A DNA stretch of 32,517 nt, from the NCBI GenBank assembly GCA_002803225.1, contig NXFV01001915.1:1-32517 (forward strand). Reading direction: 5' to 3'. A program made the position numbers and the translations under genes. The DNA is from Gamarada debralockiae (taxonomy: Eukaryota > Ascomycota > Leotiomycetes > Helotiales > Hyphodiscaceae). Below are positions 1-12,218 of the stretch, one piece after another. The notes under the pieces are model-generated. The model made no database searches. It was not told where the DNA came from and was given only the letters and a program-made list of their open reading frames with translations. Within the stretch, counting starts at the first letter, position 1, and each line of letters starts with the position of its first letter.

Positions 1-480
1 GCTATTTTAAAGTAAAAATTTAAGTGAGCTACTTTAATTTTCAACTACAAAACTATAAACTTTAAATATTAATTATAAAATAATATATAGAAATAAACTA
101 ATAAGAAGTAAATATTTGTAATGTATATATATCAGAGTATATATTAAATAAATCTTAATTATAAGATTTGTCTGCCTGTATATAAGCAACTACGCCCTTT
201 TTGCCCTATAGTTCTTCCCCCTCAATCCAAACTCTTCCTCACTTAACTACCCTGCCGGGAACCTAATTCTAACAGGTTCAGGTTTATAAAATACACTTTA
301 CCTTCCAAACCACTATACTCCGTTCCTTCTCTAACTTGCCCTGCTAGGAACTCAATCCACAGGTTCAAGTTAAAAAATTATGTTACTTATTACTTACATT
401 TTATTTTAAAAAACTTGTCCTTAAACTTTGAAATAGTTTCGTTGTTCTATTATTTATGTGTATTATTCCGACACCAATTT
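1..480. repeat. AT-rich start with two copies of a 45-50 bp motif
   Basis: There is no gene here. A motif of the form CCCTGCYRGGAAC, spacer, ACAGGTTCARGTT, then A-rich, occurs at about 242-290 and again at about 331-380. Weaker relatives appear near 1,983-2,030, 2,068-2,110 and 2,140-2,185. The first two copies keep CpG and CpA and are less mutated than the later ones. They may be remnants of one minisatellite or of a terminal repeat of a lost element. Confidence 0.45.
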
Positions 481-2800
481 TAAATATAACCCCCACCTCC
501 AATAAATAAATCTCTACCCTTATTAAACCCCTCTCCCTTCCCCTATTGTTCCCTTACAAGACATAAATAAATCCTTACCTCTATAAACTCCTCTTCTTCT
601 TTCTTAACTTTATTCCCTCACGCACTATAAATAATATTACTTAAATCTTAACTTTAATTTTTATTATACTTACCTAGAATTTCAATCCTTCCCTACTTAT
701 TTAACTACTTACTCAACTCTTGTACTTTGACCCTTTCCTATTACCCTCCTTACTGACCTGCACCCTAACCCACCTCCCTTCTTGCTCTTGTGACTCAAAC
801 TTTAATTCGTCTATTACATTAACCCCCAGCCGCTTATCTTAAAACCCTTGGTCATACTAACCTAACTATTATTGTCATTTGCTTAAATAATGACCCTACT
901 GTCATCTTATCTCTACGCTGAATTGCTAGATAACACACTTACAGACCACTTGCCTCCTCTTCTCTTTATCCTTCCCTTAATATACACTATATATTTGCTT
1001 GCCCTCTTTAATCTTCGCTACTATTATATACTAGGTATATTTGGTGTCAATGACTAGTATAACGTGGGTAACCACCACTATATTGTACCTCTTCTCTTTG
1101 TAGTCCCATATATCTTCTACCTAATCCTTAATACTAATCTCAATTGCCTAGACCTTATATTAGATGTTCTTCAACTAACACTGTCCTCCTTATACTTTGG
1201 AATTCATTTGTAATTCTATCTCCTAAATGAAAATCCCCCTTTACTACTTGACTACTACTCCTCTAAATAATATACTAATAATTTTCCTTAATACAATGCC
1301 CTTGTGTGTATTAAAACCTTAACTTTTATAATCTTTAAACTATACCTAATACTATTATAAACATTTGAATATCACCTATTACTTAAACTTACACTTAAAT
1401 GGAAACCACCTTGCTATTCACTAACTACGACACTAATAGTCCTCTTAATAATTTTCCCTTATATCTAAAATATATATTTATTTAAATCTAAACTCTTCTA
1501 AAATTTAATCTATTACTACTATTATTATAAATGTTAGAACTGGACAGCGTCTTAAAATTCCTCCCAAAATGTACCCCCTTAATTGAAATCTTAATTTCTT
1601 TTCTTACTTACCTTTAATTACTTTACTAATAATTTTCCCTACTATTTTATACTAGTATTAATATATACCTTATGTCTTTTTATTTGAAAACCTATTGTTG
1701 TCAGGAAACATAGCTTTTAAGCTTTAATTTTATTTTACTACCCTTTGTTTTAATTATATACTAGTGTATTTAACCTTAGCTACCCTCTTTACTACTCTTT
1801 AATAAACCTTTCTTAACTTATTCTATATACTTTTGTTTTAGTACTAATTATAAATATAAACTTACCTATCCTCTCCTTTTTATACGTCCTAACTCCTCCT
1901 ATTCGTATGGCCTAACTCCTCTCCCTTTTAATAGCTTAACCCTCTCCCTTTTTATCTTACTTATATTAATACTAATTATTTTCCTTAGCTAGGGACTTAA
2001 ATTTAATAGGTTTAGGTTATAAAATTATATACTATATTACTATTTTCTTCTCCTCTCTTCTTAATTGCTTTACTAAGGACTTGTTACTTAAGCTTGGGTT
2101 ATATTTTATTATTTAAACTAATGCTCTCTTCTTTTTCTTTAACTTAACCTACTAAGTATTTATTATATAAGTTTAAGTTAAACTTATATTAATCTTCTCT
2201 TTACTCTCTTTTATTTTATAATACCTCCTCTTTTATTTTAAAATATCTTATACTAACAGGTTATAGGTTATAAGGTTATAAGTTATAGGTTGTAGGTTAT
2301 AGGCGCCTAACCTCCTCCCTCTATACTCATATACCTTTGTTCTACTACTTCTTATAATTAAAACTACCTACTAAAAATCTGTACTTTATACCCCTTAACC
2401 TATACTATATATATAACCTTAACTCCCCCTTTATATATATCCATGTCTTCTCAGTCCCTTATATATAGCTTAACCCCTCCCTTTTAAATACTTACCTCTT
2501 GGTATATACTTTATTTCCTAGGCCTAGCCTAAGAAATATACTACGCCCTACTACTAAACCTTTGACTTAAAATCTCTTTATCCCCTTTATAAGTTACTAG
2601 ATCATTCTAGTACTAGTTATAAAATATAACCTCTTTAGGAAATTTCTTCTTAATATTTATATACCCTTATTCTAGCTCTAGTTATAAATATAACCTCCTT
2701 GCCTACTCCCTTTATATTAATATATCCTTGTTCTAGTATTAGTTATAAACAAACTCTATAAACCAAATTATTATTTTTTTATATTAATTCTTTGGCTATC
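480..2800. repeat. degenerate satellite-like tandem repeats, pyrimidine-rich plus strand
   Basis: No coding signal is seen. Several overlapping periodicities are visible by eye. A block ending in ACTAATAATTTTCC recurs near 1,270, 1,445, 1,628 and 1,974, that is at about 175 bp or twice that, with similar flanks such as AAATGAAAATCCCC and AAATGGAAACCACC. A block TTCTAGTACTAGTTATAAA recurs near 2,606, 2,672 and 2,733 (about 65 bp). AATAAATAAATC recurs near 500 and 562. The plus strand is strongly C+T rich over most of this stretch. This suggests an old tandem array eroded by RIP; exact unit boundaries cannot be fixed by eye. Confidence 0.45.
2258..2303. repeat. 7-bp tandem repeat (AGGTTAT)n
   Basis: About six to seven imperfect copies of AGGTTAT/AAGTTAT stand in a row. 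They are related to the AGGTTCAGGTT motif of the larger repeats nearby, so the array probably grew from that motif by slippage. Confidence 0.7.
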
Positions 2801-5800
2801 TTATAAAACACTTATAATTAAATACTCTTTTAATTTTTATACCTCCTGCCCCTTTTACTGCCTTTACTCTATAGTAATATACTATGTCTACCTCTGCTAC
2901 TACTCTTAAGAATCAAATAGATCCTTAATTAAAACTAGCCTTACTACTTACCTCTTCTTCTTTTAACTTAAGCCAGAAATAATACTTCTCCTTTAACAAT
3001 AATATTAAACCTAATAGGATTAGCCTATAATTCTATTATCTATGCTCTTCTTTTTTTATACTCCTTTTTGTACTTATATAAATTTAACTAGATACTAAAA
3101 TATATCCTTTACTAATAACTTTACTTATTCTTTAATCTATATATAGGCTATATACCCTTATATACCTTATTTGATATTAGGAAATAGACCTTAATACTAT
3201 TTTATATATTATACTTAAACTAAATATTATTCTATATATCCTTAGACTTAAAATATCTATATATACAAAATTATATAATATATACTATCTCTTAGCTATA
3301 TCTTACTTACTCCCCTATTCTTGTTTACTAATATATAAAATACTTAAACTATTTGTACTACTTTAATATTCTTTTACTTTATCTTTTATTATAACTACTT
3401 AAATACCTTAGTTGGCTAGTTTAGTATTACCCTATTATATTCTATCTAACTCTCTACTATTGCCTACCCTTTGTTAATACTATCTATTATTATTATAAAC
3501 ACAGCTAGGACTAATATCTATATATATTAATACTATTCTCCTAATACTTCTTTTTAATCTCTACTTCCTTTAGCCTACTATCTTTAATATATAGCTTTTA
3601 GGATACTACACTATAAACAACCTCCTTTACCTTAAAATCCTTTACTCTTTTCTATATACTACTATATAGTAATAGTCTAGTTAATAATCTTGACTATATT
3701 ATATAGTAAACAACCTTTTGTATAATGTTCCTCGCAGGCCAAATAATACACTAGGCACATTTAATACTACTTCTCTAGCCTATCCTTTAATAAATTTAAT
3801 CTAAATTATAATTTAAATAGGTCTTTACTCTTAGTATCCTTACCTTTATCTTTAATAGCCTTTATAACTATCTTTACTTTTAAATCTCTAATATCCTTTA
3901 AAATAATCTAACTTATATTAGGCAAGCTACTTAAGGGAACTATATTATCTTGGCTACTCGGTATCACGAGTTTACTATCTACAAACACAGCCTTTATCTT
4001 TTGCCGTTTTACCCTCCTCTGCTACTATCCCCTTAATCCTAGACTTAACTACTTATTTATATTATTATTAAAATTAATACCTATTCCTTTATAGTCCTTG
4101 AACGCGGACTATATCTTTTGCTTGCCAACTCTCCTTGCCTAAATTATTATAACCCCTTTATCGCTGTCATCATTTACTATACTCTTATTATTATTACTAC
4201 TCTCGCTATCCCTTACTCCTTAATAACTTCCCTTTTTACTATAATCTTTATTATCCCTTGTCTTACTTACTTCTTTGTCTTTATTATTAGCTACTATCAA
4301 ATTATTATTATTACTCTTATTAACTTTAACCTTACTTAAATCCTTTGCCTTTTTATTATTACTAACTTCTTTATTACTTTCTTTATAATTTGTATTTTTA
4401 TTATTATTAGAATTACTAAACATCTCCTTATCCTTATTAATAACTTCTTTATCACTTACTTTTATATCCTTACTATCCTTTTATTTAGTACAGGCATTAG
4501 CTTTATACTTATCTTTAATAATATTATTATTACTATTACTTACTCCCTCGCTCCTATCTACTACCTAGTGCTGCTGTTAATAATTATAAAATAGTGACTA
4601 TAATAGAACCTTCTAATATAACTTATTATCTCTTACTCTCTCTTACTAATAGTCTTTATTTTTATATACTTTTGTCCTCTTCTAATAGCTAGATTTAAAT
4701 AGACACTACAATCCGTTGATTATAAAGAGCGGGCTAGGCCTGTCCTTAGACAGTTCAATAGTAGAATAATTATAATCTACAATAAATCTATCTATATACT
4801 CTTATACTTACTTATATATATTTAATAAAATCTAATGTTAAACATATAAATACTTCTTGAATGCATTAGGATAGACAGCCTTCCAATACTCCTTATACAG
4901 GCAAACTAACACTTAATATATGCTATTAGAATAAATTAAATAATATAAATTAAATAAGATATCTACAGCGCACTAGTTATCTATATTAAATATATTATAG
5001 GGCATAAGAATATTTATATTAGACCCTAACACTATACGCGCTTGCACCCTTACTATCACATAACTCACTACAACTAATCTACCTATTTAATTACCTTAAA
5101 TACAATAATAATAACCACCTTAAATTCAGATGTTTTAATGACAGGAATATAATTAGGGGTATAGATATATACCTTAATTTCTTAATCTCAAGTTTTTTGG
5201 CCTAGTATAAATAAAGTAACCTAGCTTTAAAGTAGAATACTAACTTAGCCTAGCTCAGTACTAATAGCATAATAGACACAAGTCTACCTACTTTTCCAAT
5301 TGCTCTTGGAATACACTAACCTTAGTATAGAACTACTACTAGACTTACTGTCTTTCTCTTTGCTTTTATACTCTTTTTACTTGTCTAGCGTAGGCCTCTC
5401 TTAACTTTAGTGCCCTCTCTATCTTTGCCTGTAGTTATGCCTCTTTCCCTTAATAATCTAATAACTAGTATTAAATATTGTCTACTATTGCCAACCTCTT
5501 ACTTAACTTTATTTTAGAATATTCCAGCTAGTAATTACACTTTAATGTTTTTATATAAGTAATTGTAATGTACTTAAGTAGCAAGAACTAAAGCTTTACT
5601 AGCTTATCTATTGCTACATTTAGTTACTAAGGATACTTTGGCTAGCTAATAATATTAGCGTGACATAGCCTATACTAATTATCCCTAATATCTAAGTATA
5701 AGACCTCGACTAATATAAATTTACTTAGAACTTTCTTGTAAAGGGCAGTATACTACTTATAGGCTTAGTTCTCCTTGACCTAGTAATACTAAGGGTCGAG

Positions 5801-7250
5801 ATCCAAGTATAGTTTCTATATTAATTATTACTAAACGTAATTTTAGTAATCTATAAACTCCGAGAATATAAGCGCGTATATAAACGACCATGTCATCATA
5901 CCCTAGAGCACCTGGTTTACCTTAATATAAAGCTAGTGATAGACTTATAAGACACTAACTTTAAGTTACTTCTTTGCTAAATCCCTTGGCCTACTAATAT
6001 AATAAGATAATAGTATATTAAAATAGTCACTATAGTAGCTATAGTATACTTTATATCTCTTAGACGATAGCTGTATATCGTTATAGCTTATATATTGTGC
6101 CCAGAGGTCATAGTCCTTGCTCCTTAATAGATAATACCCTTCCTACTTAAATACTTTAGTCTTATACAAGATATAAAAGAATTATCCTAAAATGTTATAG
6201 CAGGCCTTCCCTTGACCTTTAGATCGCTAATTAAGGTCCTAAGAATAGGAGGCCACGAACTTAATGTAAATCGTACAACTACTAAGGACATATCCCTATA
6301 TTATCTCTTACACCTTTAGAAGTAGCTTCCCTAGTAGTAGTAATATAATATTCTTCTTAATACTATTAAAGTTAAGATAAGTATTAAGAAGTAAGATATA
6401 TAACTTATATTACTTTAGTTTCTTTATCTTTTAGAGTAGTAAATACTTAAGTTTTCTTCCTTTTATTTATAACAAATCATTAAGTATAATAAATTTAAAG
6501 GGAGATAGACATACTAAAAGTTATAAAAGTAAGTAATGTATCAAGTTACATAACAATGCATATACTTACGCTAGGCCAAAATTATTATTACTACTTACTA
6601 TACTATAAGTCCTTAATCTCTATACTACTCCTAGCTTTTTAGCTATATTTGTATAATAAAGCAAACTCTTCCTATATATATCTTTAGCCTTCCTTAGCCC
6701 CTTCACATATTATTTATTACCTATTATACTTATATTAATATTAATATTTTAATATAAAATTGCTTCTTTAATTAAATAGCCTTAAAGTACTATTAACTTT
6801 ATCTTAGAAATCCTTTACATTAGTATTAGACTTACTCTAAATTATTAATTGCTTTTGTCTTAAATATAGAATTAGATATATTAGGTATTTATACTTGTTT
6901 TAGACTAATCCCTCTGCCTACTATTACCTTATTATAGTCTTTAACTAATAATAACTACCCAAGGTATTAATTCTAAAGACTAAAGATATCTTAAAGTAAT
7001 TTAAAAGTTACTTAAAAAAGAATCTCTTCTTTTTATAAAGGTATTATAATATTTTAGTAGATAAGTAATATTTATTAGCTATAGCTATGATCTTGTCTTT
7101 GTATTTTACTTAATTAGGCTTGTCTATATAACAAGAAGACATTTTGATCTATTACTTACTTACTATATAGATAGTAATTAATAGTACTATACTTTTCCTA
7201 CTAACTTTACTATAATTCGCTTTTTTTATATAGCTACTTTAATACACTAA
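2800..7250. other. unrecognised RIP-mutated repeat DNA
   Basis: No gene can be supported. The open frames here, such as the 73-codon one at 4,118-4,339 and the 67-codon one opposite it at 4,220-4,423, are low-complexity (I/T/L/Y-rich or N/K/S-rich). They arise from a TTA/TAA-rich tract at about 4,040-4,520. Read on the minus strand, about 5,300-5,600 gives a Lys/Arg/Glu-rich stretch with RIP-type stops that resembles the basic tail of a transposase, but no catalytic motif was found to name a family. The block most likely consists of one or more heavily mutated elements. Confidence 0.5.
7013..7125 (+). repeat. dispersed direct repeat R1, copy 1
   Basis: This roughly 110-bp segment begins with AAAAAAGAATCTCTTC, contains GGTATTATAATATTTTAGTA and ends near TTGTATTTTACTTAATTAGG. 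It recurs in the same orientation at about 8,737-8,850. The two differ mostly by transitions plus small indels. They may be the ends of a short element or two insertions of one family; no target-site duplication was identified. Confidence 0.6.
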
Positions 7251-7253
7251 CAC

Positions 7254-7333
7254 TAGATTCTAGATTTTAGATTTTAGATTTTAAATTCTAGATTTTAAAT
7301 TTTAGATTTTAGATTTTAGATTTTAGATTTTAG
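7254..7333. repeat. 7-bp tandem repeat (TAGATTT)n
   Basis: About eleven consecutive 7-bp units of TAGATTT are present, with TAGATTC and TAAATTT variants. It is a simple microsatellite-like array; the variants are transitions, consistent with RIP or drift after expansion. Confidence 0.85.
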
Positions 7334-7538
7334 TAACTTAAGACATTAGACTACTTTCTAAATAATTCTAGGGCAAGCTACTAAATAGATAAGATAATTT
7401 AGATAAGATATTTCTCTAATTAATACTATAAACTTTTTACTTCTTATATATATTAAAAACCCTAGCATTAATATTGATTTTAATATATAGGCGTCTTACT
7501 TAATTAGTTAGCCTTATCCCTTTATATTTATATATTAT

Positions 7539-7637
7539 ACATTTATATTTTAAATATTAAAAATGACTTTTATATTTGTATTTTAAATATTAAAAATGAC
7601 TTATACATTTATATTTTGAATATCAAAAACGACTTTT
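7539..7637. repeat. three 33-bp tandem repeats
   Basis: Three consecutive 33-bp units lie at 7,539-7,571, 7,572-7,604 and 7,605-7,637. Each has the core ATTTTAAATATTAAAAATGA. Unit 3 carries G or C at several sites where units 1 and 2 carry A or T, for example AAAACGAC against AAAATGAC, so it is nearer the unmutated form. The unit length is a multiple of three, but no open frame links them. Confidence 0.85.
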
Positions 7638-7879
7638 ACATATTTGTTTCCAAATCACTTAACTACCTTTAAACACTTCTTAACTATTCTTATATAGCTC
7701 ACCTTATACACCTCTCTAGTCTTACAGCCTTTACTTACCTCTTTATATATTATTTATTATATATTATATTAATATAGATATTAATATTAATATCAATATT
7801 GATATATTATTATTATTAATATTATAATAAACAAGTAAGTTATCTAATTCATTAATTAGATTGGCATAGCTAAGTACTA

Positions 7880-8030
7880 AACTAAATACTTCTATTTGTC
7901 AAGCCTTTATATTAAATTCATTTATAGACTAAAAGACCCTTTGAGCTTCCTACTTAATATAAGTCCTAAGCCTAATACTATTTCTTTTACATTACTACAA
8001 ACAACATTAAGACTAACTTATATACGTTAT
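7880..8030 (+). repeat. dispersed direct repeat R2, copy 1 (contains a 66-codon open frame)
   Basis: A segment with the core AGACTAAAAGACCCTTTGAG recurs at about 9,475-9,605. The 66-codon plus-strand frame at 7,896-8,096 reads in part RLKDPLSFLLNISPKPNTIS; the second copy reads RLKDPLSLPTTSNYKPYIIS in the same phase but hits a RIP-type stop soon after. Similarity at protein level suggests this is a fragment of a transposon ORF, perhaps gag-like. No family was recognised, and the open frame itself is probably chance survival. Confidence 0.5.
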
Positions 8031-8736
8031 CTTATACTAGATATCACACACTCTCTTAAGAAAGATCTATTTCTAGAGCAATATAATTACTTCTAAATAT
8101 CCTAATAAGATCTTCTTTGACAATTATATTTAAACTAGAATTTTAAAAGTCTCTAGTAAAGACTATAAAGGGTTCAGTGACTTTTAATATAATAGTATCT
8201 ATAAGAATAAGGCACAAAAGCTTAAAAGATAAGGCAAACTAAGTTACAAAAGACATTTTTGTTATAAATTAGATAGTATATTTATAACATATTATAAGGT
8301 ATAGGAATATTAGTATTAAAGTCCTTTAAGTCATTTAACTTTATAATCTATTAACTCTTTAAATCTAAAGCTATCAAGCTTACTTTTTGTACTTAGATTT
8401 AGTATCTTTCTTTACTTAGCCCTTTTTCTTTTATATATTATTTTAAAGAGTTATACAATTAGTTTTTAGATAACTTTTATAATCTCTTTAATATTTATTA
8501 GGCCTCTACTATAGATTTAAATTTTAATTTATTTAATATTTTTACCTACTATAAGAATCTACTTTAGATCCAAAGCTAACTACAATCTTTTATACTCTTC
8601 TTATAAAATCTCGCTTAATATTAAGTTTAAATTTAGTAATAATAACATTAATTTTTTAATAGGTTTATTATTTAGTATTAAACTTAAATATATTTCCTCT
8701 TTTAGCTAACTTATTCTTTTCCCCCTTAGTTTTACT

Positions 8737-8850
8737 TAAAAAGAATCTTTTCTTTTATAAAGGTATTATAATATTTTAGTAAGTAAGTAATACTCATTTG
8801 CTATAGTTACAATCTTATCTTTGTATTTTACTTAATTAAGCTTAATTCTA
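8737..8850 (+). repeat. dispersed direct repeat R1, copy 2
   Basis: This is the second copy of the roughly 110-bp segment at 7,013-7,125, sharing GGTATTATAATATTTTAGTA and TTGTATTTTACTTAATTA. The copies lie about 1.72 kb apart in the same orientation. Confidence 0.6.
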
Positions 8851-9474
8851 TATTTAGTATATAGTATATAATATATAATATTCTATCTTTTATCTATACT
8901 ACTAAATTTAAAAATAGTTTTAGTAAGGATTATCTTAACAATTAATACTTTTTATGTTTTTTGTAATAAGTATTATAATTAGCTCCTTTTTAGATTTAGA
9001 TATATAATATATTTAAATAAAAATACTATTTAAACACTAAAGCTAAATTAGGTTATATTTAAAGGCAGCTATTAAAAATAAAAGTAATAGCAGCAATAGT
9101 TTAGTATATATATTAATATCTATATTAATATATATAATAATAATAGTATTAGGAAGAAGTTTTCTTTTTAGCTTTACTAATTATATAAGTATTTCCTAAT
9201 AGCAAGTGGCCTTTATAAGTCATATATAAATATTATTTAACTATAAGGCTTCTTTTAGCTATATTATATTTTACACTAGCTAGGTATAGCTTAATATTAA
9301 TATCTTTATCCCTTTTATATATTATTTTATTATAGATTATATAAAGTTAAAGATTACAAATTATAAATTAAAGATTAGAGATTATAAAAGGGGTATAAGA
9401 TATAACAAATTAATTAAATTAGCTTAGCTAAAGTAAAGTTACTAATAAAAGTAAAATATAGAACTTTATATAAC

Positions 9475-9605
9475 TTTTAATTTAAGTATTAAATTTATCC
9501 TTAGACTAAAAGACCCTTTAAGCTTGCCTACCACTAGTAATTATAAGCCTTATATTATTTCTTCTACTTTACTATAACTCGATATTAAGACTAACTATAA
9601 TATAT
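9475..9605 (+). repeat. dispersed direct repeat R2, copy 2
   Basis: This is the second copy of the segment at 7,880-8,030, sharing the AGACTAAAAGACCCTTT core and the encoded RLKDPLS peptide. It lies about 1.6 kb downstream in the same orientation, a spacing close to but not equal to that of the R1 pair. Confidence 0.55.
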
Positions 9606-11640
9606 AGTCCTATAATAGTTATACGCTCTTCTTTAATACCACTATCATTTAACGACTACTTCCTGATTATATAAGTACTAGTATTACTCCTTAAGCTACT
9701 ACCACTACTCTTTAAACTTTAACTATTAAATCTAAGGCTAGTAACATAAGCCTAAGTTCTTAAAGCCTAGTAGCTACTATACTTAGTCAGCCTTCTACTA
9801 AAGACAGGTCCTTAATATATTTACAAGCTACTTATTCTCCTTCTTAGACTATATATAGCTTATTAAGATAACAGTATATTACCCTTATACTTTAAACAAG
9901 CTTGATATACTAGGCAACTTAACTAAGATTCTATTATAAAAGCCATTTACAACTACTTACAGCTATTTAAGAGATATATAAAGAAAGTTAAAATATAATA
10001 GTTTAAATACTTTATATATATATTTAAGAGTAGAGCCCTAGTAGCTTTTGGCATTATCCTAATACACGATCTAAACAAACTTTACATAAGCCAAGGAATA
10101 TCCCCTACTAAAGTATTTAACTATAGTCTTTAAGTTAAAAAAGCTTAATATCTTTTTAATTAAAGATTAAAAATAACGATTTCCTTTCTTAAGACTATTA
10201 TACTACTTCCCTTTAGTTAGCATTAGTCGAGCCCTAATACCAAAGTCGTTCTTGCTCTCTTACATAAGGTAAGTAGCATAGAATATAACTAAAACTATAG
10301 TAATATTAGGGAGTAGGCTAATAGAAGGTAAAGTGCTATATATCCCTTTAGTAGTATAGTCTATAATTATATACAAGACTTTAAATAGAACATCTTTAAT
10401 AAAGTAGTAAAGGGCACTAGTAGCCTTTACTAAGTAAGATTAAGTATAAGAAGCTATAACTTTTTAAGTAAATCTTAGAATATAGTATAAGAAAAGCAAA
10501 GTTAAAAAAAACTTTAAATAAAAAGTAAAGGTAAGTATATATAATTATTATACTAAACTTCTATATACTATAACTAAATATATTAAAATATATATAATTC
10601 TTTAACTTATTATTATAAATACCCTTATACAAAATATAATAAAAGTCTATATAAAACTAAGTTTAAATATTATCCTAAAGCTAAAAAAACTATTATTATA
10701 TGACTATAGCATATAACCTACTCCTTTGCCCTATTCTTAATCACTACTTATACTTTGTATATCTTAAGTTAGCATATTTCTTCTATAAGTATTCCATTAC
10801 TTTATTAGCATAACGATATCCCTTACTTTAGCTCTTAGGATAGCTAGTAATAGAACAAAGATAAACTCCTAGTATAACATTATAGACTATATTATTATAG
10901 CAAATAAAGTCAAAGCAATATATAAAGCTCTAGAAGCAGCTAGATTCTAAGTATAGAACCCTTGATTTAGAGGGTTATTATTAAGGACTAGAAGATATAA
11001 GCTAGATTACTATGCCTATATTAGTAGCTAGGAAGAGGCTAGTAGTAAAATATAGCAAGGAATAGACTGTATTAGACTATCCTTATCTATTATTTCCTTT
11101 TGTAAAGAAGCCTAAGAGATTATATTAGCTATTATGTTTACTTACCCTTAGGACTATAACTAGAAACCTATATACTATAACTAGAAACTTATATATATTA
11201 GTAGCTATATTAAAAAAAAAACCTACTTAACCTTAGCGCTATTAAATCCTTAATTAAGATTAAATAATATATAAGAGACAGGTACGTTTCTTATCTAGTT
11301 AGCCTAAATCTCTTCTTAACTCAGCTACTATATAATAAAGGCAGAGAGGGTAATACACTAAATAAAGGGCACAAATATATAGTAAATAAACCTACTTATA
11401 GCTTAAGTAAAGACAAAAAGTATAAAGAAAAGTAGCTAAAATTCTAGACTTTTAAAGAGAGAGGAAGTAGGACTTATATATTATATACACTTATACCCCC
11501 TAGTAAAGACTTATCCTTAAGGCAACCCTTACTACACTTGTATTTTACATAAGCTAAGTAGTACTACAACCGTTTATACTAATATCTTTAATTAAGCCTT
11601 TACAAATTAATAATACTATTAATAACTAATTACAAATGAA
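9600..11640 (+). pseudogene. unidentified transposon-like plus-strand remnant
   Basis: Read on the plus strand, about 9,960-10,500 stays protein-like, broken mainly by TAA/TAG as expected for RIP of Gln and Trp codons. It includes FKSRALVAFGIILIHDLNKL and LYISQGISPTKVFNY. A further stretch near 11,060-11,200 reads IDCIRLSLSIISFCKEA. None of these could be tied to a known transposase, capsid or polymerase domain. It is most likely a mutated mobile-element ORF; the boundaries are approximate. Confidence 0.35.
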
Positions 11641-11649
11641 AAGATAGCA

Positions 11650-12218
11650 CCTAAAGTAATAGTATTATTCTTACCTACTCTTATTAGTATAGTAAATCTA
11701 TAAAATCTACTTTTACCTACTATATCTTATTCTATTATCTTTAAAAGACTAGAGAGAAAAGGCTAAAATAATTTCTTAGCTAAACCCAAAAAACTAAGGT
11801 AATAGACTTAGACTAAGATCACTAGTAGGATAAACTTACTAATATACTTATTACATTAGTAAGAGACTAAGGGAACCCTATTACTAAGAGAAGTAGGTAC
11901 TAGTATAGAATGACCTTAGTAATATTAATCTTAGTAAGATAAAGTTATTTTATTATACATTGTGAGGCCAACTATAGTAGGATTTAATAGACATAGTATC
12001 TAACTAAATAGTTACCCCTTAACTTTTAGATTATAGCTATAGCTAATTAGCTAGTACTCTTCTAGTTAAGACTTCTATTATATATTATAAAAGTACTTTA
12101 AGTCACTTATAGCTAATTATAGACAGATAGAATAGTTTTATTATACGTTATAAATATAGTTTCTATTGCTTTAGCCTTCTGCCAATTAAAGGCACTTGTT
12201 AGGCTAGCCTTATATTAC
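11650..12218. repeat. RIP-mutated repeat R3, copy A
   Basis: This matches 14,178-14,660 closely over about 500 bp. Shared landmarks are GACTAGAGAGAAAAGGCTAA, TTATTACTAAGAGAAGTAG, AGCTATAGCTAATTAGCTAG and AATAGTTTTATTATACGTTA. Most differences are transitions, with some small indels. Its right end, TAGCCTTCTGCCAATTA at 12,172-12,188, is shared with copy B. The parent is probably a transposon of several kilobases; which strand is coding was not resolved. Confidence 0.7.

Larger units (their letters stand above)
7250..9600. other. RIP-mutated repeat DNA with duplicated segments
   Basis: Apart from the listed tandem and dispersed repeats, nothing coding is supported. The stretch 7,770-7,830 is a run of ATTAAT/ATATTA palindromic simple sequence. 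The open frame at 7,896-8,096 belongs to the R2 repeat and is treated there. Confidence 0.5.

Noticed and set aside
4118..4423. 73-codon plus-strand and 67-codon minus-strand open frames
   Set aside because: They are complementary shadows of one TTA/TAA-rich low-complexity tract, giving I/T/L/Y-rich and N/K/S-rich peptides with no domain.
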